A stretch of 64,000 nt of DNA from Enterobacter mori LMG 25706 (GTDB lineage: Bacteria; Pseudomonadota; Gammaproteobacteria; Enterobacterales; Enterobacteriaceae): positions 246,524-310,523 of the forward strand of contig NZ_GL890776.1 of the NCBI RefSeq assembly GCF_000211415.1, read 5' to 3'. The position numbers and the translations under genes are program-made. Positions 61,677 to 64,000 of the stretch are shown piece by piece. The notes below the pieces were generated by a model, which saw only the letters and a list, made by a program, of their open reading frames with translations, did no database searches and had not been told where the DNA came from. Within the stretch, counting starts at the first letter, position 1, and the number at the start of each line of letters is the position of its first letter.

Positions 61677-62346
61677 ATATAGCCTGGCAGCTTACAGAAG
61701 CGATAATTTTATTCCCACCAATGTTGCCCATAATCAGATCGAGTACTTTTCGATATTCCTCTCGAGTCATGACTTCGGCCCGTATTTCCGTGGTTCCTGT
61801 TATTTCCGTCGTAGCTGAAGAAATCGCTTTCAGGCCTAACGTCAACTCTTTTGCCATATTTACCACGCGCTGCCGTACGACGTCACCATGTTCGTCACTG
61901 CAGGTGATTTTCAGGATGTAGCATTTCTCACCCTCATGAACCGCAGGAAGCTGATTAATGCGCTGAGCGGCTTCGCGAAGCAATATGTTGGCGCACAGAA
62001 TAATTAAGCTGGCCATGGCGGCGTTCCAGAACTGGCCTAATCCGCATAATACGCCTATACCGGCAGAGCACCACAGCGTTGCGGCGGTATTTAACCCACG
62101 AATATTCATTCCTTCACGCATGATCACGCCAGCCCCAAGAAATCCTATTCCGGAAACAATCTGCGCCGCGATGCGTCCTGGGCTATCGGGCGAGGTGGAT
62201 ACGGAACTCAAAATAAACACCGCAGCGCCGGTGGCAACCAGAGCATTGGTTCTAAGCCCGGCCATTCGCTGACGCCATTGTCTTTCCGCGCCAATAATCG
62301 CGCCCAGCAGCATCGCTGCGAGCAGATGAGAGATATAAGGGAACAT
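61675..62346 (-). CDS. MgtC/SapB-family membrane protein
   Basis: A 223-residue MgtC-like protein: four or five N-terminal helices (AAMLLGAIIGAERQW, GFLGAGVIMREG) with the family Asp/Glu/Arg pattern, then an ACT-like soluble C-terminal domain. In Salmonella MgtC inhibits the F-type ATPase during Mg starvation or in acid; whether this copy does so is unknown. The start MFPYIS has AGGCG upstream; an in-frame ATG 21 bases earlier is less likely. A long 455-base leader region lies upstream. Confidence 0.85.
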   Translation of the reverse strand: MFPYISHLLAAMLLGAIIGAERQWRQRMAGLRTNALVATGAAVFILSSVSTSPDSPGRIAAQIVSGIGFLGAGVIMREGMNIRGLNTAATLWCSAGIGVLCGLGQFWNAAMASLIILCANILLREAAQRINQLPAVHEGEKCYILKITCSDEHGDVVRQRVVNMAKELTLGLKAISSATTEITGTTEIRAEVMTREEYRKVLDLIMGNIGGNKIIASVSCQAI

Positions 62347-62801
62347 AAGCTTGTCGCCTGTTAACATATTTCAAATAAGAAGCATCAGTGCGGCGTAAAG
62401 CACAGTGACACCGTTAAACGCTATGTCTGTCAGGACGAAGGTGGCGGGAAGAGGGTGTTATTAAACATGAACATTGCGATTACCCACAAATTAAGCGGTA
62501 CGTATTGTGTCGGGATGCAATCGCTGAAAGGGGATTGCTGCCCACCGTGAGGGTAAGCAGCGAAAATATCGCGTTAGCTTACCTTCGTATTCACTATAAA
62601 ATGACTTTCCAACGAAGGGCTCCTGTAAAATTTCTTGCCAGTATAATCACGCTTTATAGTGAGTAAAGCGAAAAAGCAGCGTTCTTTATGAATCGTTTAA
62701 GTTCAGGAAAAACGTTTTTTTGAGCCGTCATCTGATTTTCAACGCTATCCCGTATACTGCATTCTGTTCACTACAGGCGATAACATGCAAAGGCAGGAAG
62801 T
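62347..62801. other. Divergent intergenic region mgtC-family/MFS
   Basis: 455 bases. It contains a hairpin at 62537-62561 (GCTGCCCACC/GGTAAGCAGC, two G-U type mismatches) that lies within the mgtC-family leader on the minus strand. Known mgtC leaders contain regulatory structures and short ORFs, but none is certain here. Confidence 0.5.
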
Positions 62802-64000
62802 ATGTCTGTTCGTTCGCTGCGGGCGTTATGCCTGACAAGTTTTTTCATTGCCGATGTCCGTGATGGCCTCGGTCCCTTTCTCGGCATCTTTCTGACTGAA
62901 CGCCACTGGACCCCCGATGGTATCGGCATCCTGATGACGGCCGGTGGGCTGGCTGGATTACTGGCCACGCTTCCGGCTGGTTTTATTACCGATACCTCCC
63001 GAAACAAACGCTCTGTGCTGGCACTGGTCTGCATCTTGATCACCCTGAGCACGTTGCTGATCTGGTTTAGCCAGCAAACTGGCGTTGTCGCCGCTTCGCA
63101 AATGATCACCGGCATCTGCGCGGCGTTTGTGGGGCCGCTGATTGCCGGGATTACGCTAGGCCTGACCGGTCAGGGCGGGTTCAGCGCGCAGATGGGCAAA
63201 AACGAGGCGTTTAATCACGCGGGCAATTTCATGACCGCACTGATTGCAGGCGGAATTGCCTGGTACTGGGGCGTCGGGGGGATTTTCCTGCTGATGACCT
63301 GTACGACGCTGCTCACGCTCTGCGCGATGCTTGCCATCCGCAACGAAGACATCGACAACGATGCGGCGCGTGGACTCTCATCTTCAGCGAACCTGCCAGT
63401 GCCCGGCTTTGCGGTGCTGATTAAAAACCGCGCGCTATTTGTGACCGGACTGACGCTACTGCTGTTCCACCTTGCGAACGCTGCGCTTCTGCCGATGCTG
63501 AGCATGAGGGTTGCTGCGGCACCCGCCCCGATCAACCCCGGTTTGTATGCCGCAGGTACCGTCATCATCTCTCAGGCCGTGATGATCCCCGTCGCACTTT
63601 GGGTCGCAGGCCGGGTTGAACGCTACGGTTATTGGCGCTTAATTATGCTGGCACTGCTGGTCATGCCGGTGCGCGCTGCGCTGGCGGCGTCTACGGACGC
63701 GCCTTTGATGATGATCCCGGTACAAATCCTCGACGGTCTGGCTGCCGGGATCCTGGGCGTCGTGGTACCGTCGTTTATTGTGGTACTTTTGCGCGGGAGC
63801 GGGCACGTCAATGCCGGGCAGAGTGTGGTGATGCTGATGCAGGGGGTTGGGGCATCCATGAGCCCGGCGTTAACCGGGACGATCGCCGGTCATTACTCGT
63901 TTGCGACGGCATTCAGTGTACTGAGCGCGATTGCCCTTGTTGCCGTCCTGCTCTGGTGGCGATGTGCTCACCGGACCTGGGAAATACCTGCGCCGGGTGG
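62802..64000 (+). CDS. MFS transporter, truncated by the window edge
   Basis: At least 399 residues of a 12-helix MFS permease (MSVRSLRALCLTSFFIADVRDG...), continuing beyond the right edge. AGGAAG lies just before the ATG. The early segment FIADVRDGLGPFLGIFL and the GFITDTSRNKR motif-A variant are visible. The substrate is not recognised. No frameshift was seen in the 1199 bases read. Confidence 0.88.
   Translation, partial: MSVRSLRALCLTSFFIADVRDGLGPFLGIFLTERHWTPDGIGILMTAGGLAGLLATLPAGFITDTSRNKRSVLALVCILITLSTLLIWFSQQTGVVAASQMITGICAAFVGPLIAGITLGLTGQGGFSAQMGKNEAFNHAGNFMTALIAGGIAWYWGVGGIFLLMTCTTLLTLCAMLAIRNEDIDNDAARGLSSSANLPVPGFAVLIKNRALFVTGLTLLLFHLANAALLPMLSMRVAAAPAPINPGLYAAGTVIISQAVMIPVALWVAGRVERYGYWRLIMLALLVMPVRAALAASTDAPLMMIPVQILDGLAAGILGVVVPSFIVVLLRGSGHVNAGQSVVMLMQGVGASMSPALTGTIAGHYSFATAFSVLSAIALVAVLLWWRCAHRTWEIPAPG

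Noticed and set aside
62467..62550. 27-codon plus-strand ORF starting MNIAITHK
   Set aside because: No ribosome-binding site and no conserved context.
1..64000. CRISPR array, tRNA, rRNA, insertion sequence or complete prophage
   Set aside because: No regularly spaced direct repeats, no cloverleaf sequence with CCA end, no rRNA segments, no transposase, integrase or phage structural genes were recognised by reading.

Overview
This window looks like the chromosome of an Enterobacter-type enterobacterium (Enterobacter cloacae complex or a close relative). Gene order and protein sequences follow the E. coli 35-36 min region. The window also carries chromosomal rarA-oqxAB-oqxR, known from Klebsiella and Enterobacter, and an OsmU betaine transporter placed next to clcB as in Salmonella. 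Species was judged by recognition of proteins and synteny only; no search was run.

Layout. (1) 1-9.6 kb is conserved backbone: mdtJI (spermidine export), ydgD, asr, an M32 carboxypeptidase, ynfM/ynfL, mlc, ynfK (bioD2) and clcB. (2) 9.7-45.5 kb is a block of about 36 kb between clcB and dmsD, which are close neighbours in E. coli. It holds the osmU operon, a DUF1275 membrane protein, a GST, an MFS pump, an exported hydrolase with its LysR regulator, and a small relic zone (18.4-22.2 kb). The relic zone has ynfU, a cspA-family gene, a decayed LysR tail, a C4-like antisense RNA leader and a LexA-controlled yebG paralogue. Next come rarA/oqxAB/oqxR, a two-component system beside a MipA-family outer-membrane protein, and an AT-rich patchwork of small genes with dispersed hairpin repeats (20.8-37 kb). 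Last are two TetR-controlled loci (ridA; DUF308-catalase-cytochrome b561) and a LysR/SDR/MFS/RidA cluster. (3) 45.5-62.3 kb is backbone again: dmsD, ynfE without ynfG/ynfH, ynfD, ynfC, speG, ynfB, ynfA, rspAB, an intact ydfJ, ydfI, ydfZ, a universal stress protein, rspR, ydfG, dcp and an mgtC-family gene. An MFS gene runs off the right edge.

How genes work together. rspA, rspB, ydfJ and ydfI form a sugar-acid uptake and catabolism set, with the GntR regulator rspR nearby. osmVWXY is a complete ABC importer. RarA is a probable activator and OqxR a probable repressor of the OqxAB pump. A TetR protein is flanked by two related palindromes and sits before a membrane/peroxidase/cytochrome operon. 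mdtJI and speG both handle excess spermidine.

The most interesting items are: the C4-like antisense leader at 19.56-19.75 kb, where one segment is complementary both to an upstream copy and to the ribosome-binding site of a 151-residue protein; the orphan DMSO-reductase-type catalytic subunit directly upstream of dmsD; the partial copy of a LysR 3' end beyond a cold-shock cassette; alternative hairpins in the ydfI leader; and the dispersed GTCCGCT...AGCGGAC hairpin family. No rRNA, tRNA, CRISPR array, complete prophage or insertion sequence was seen.
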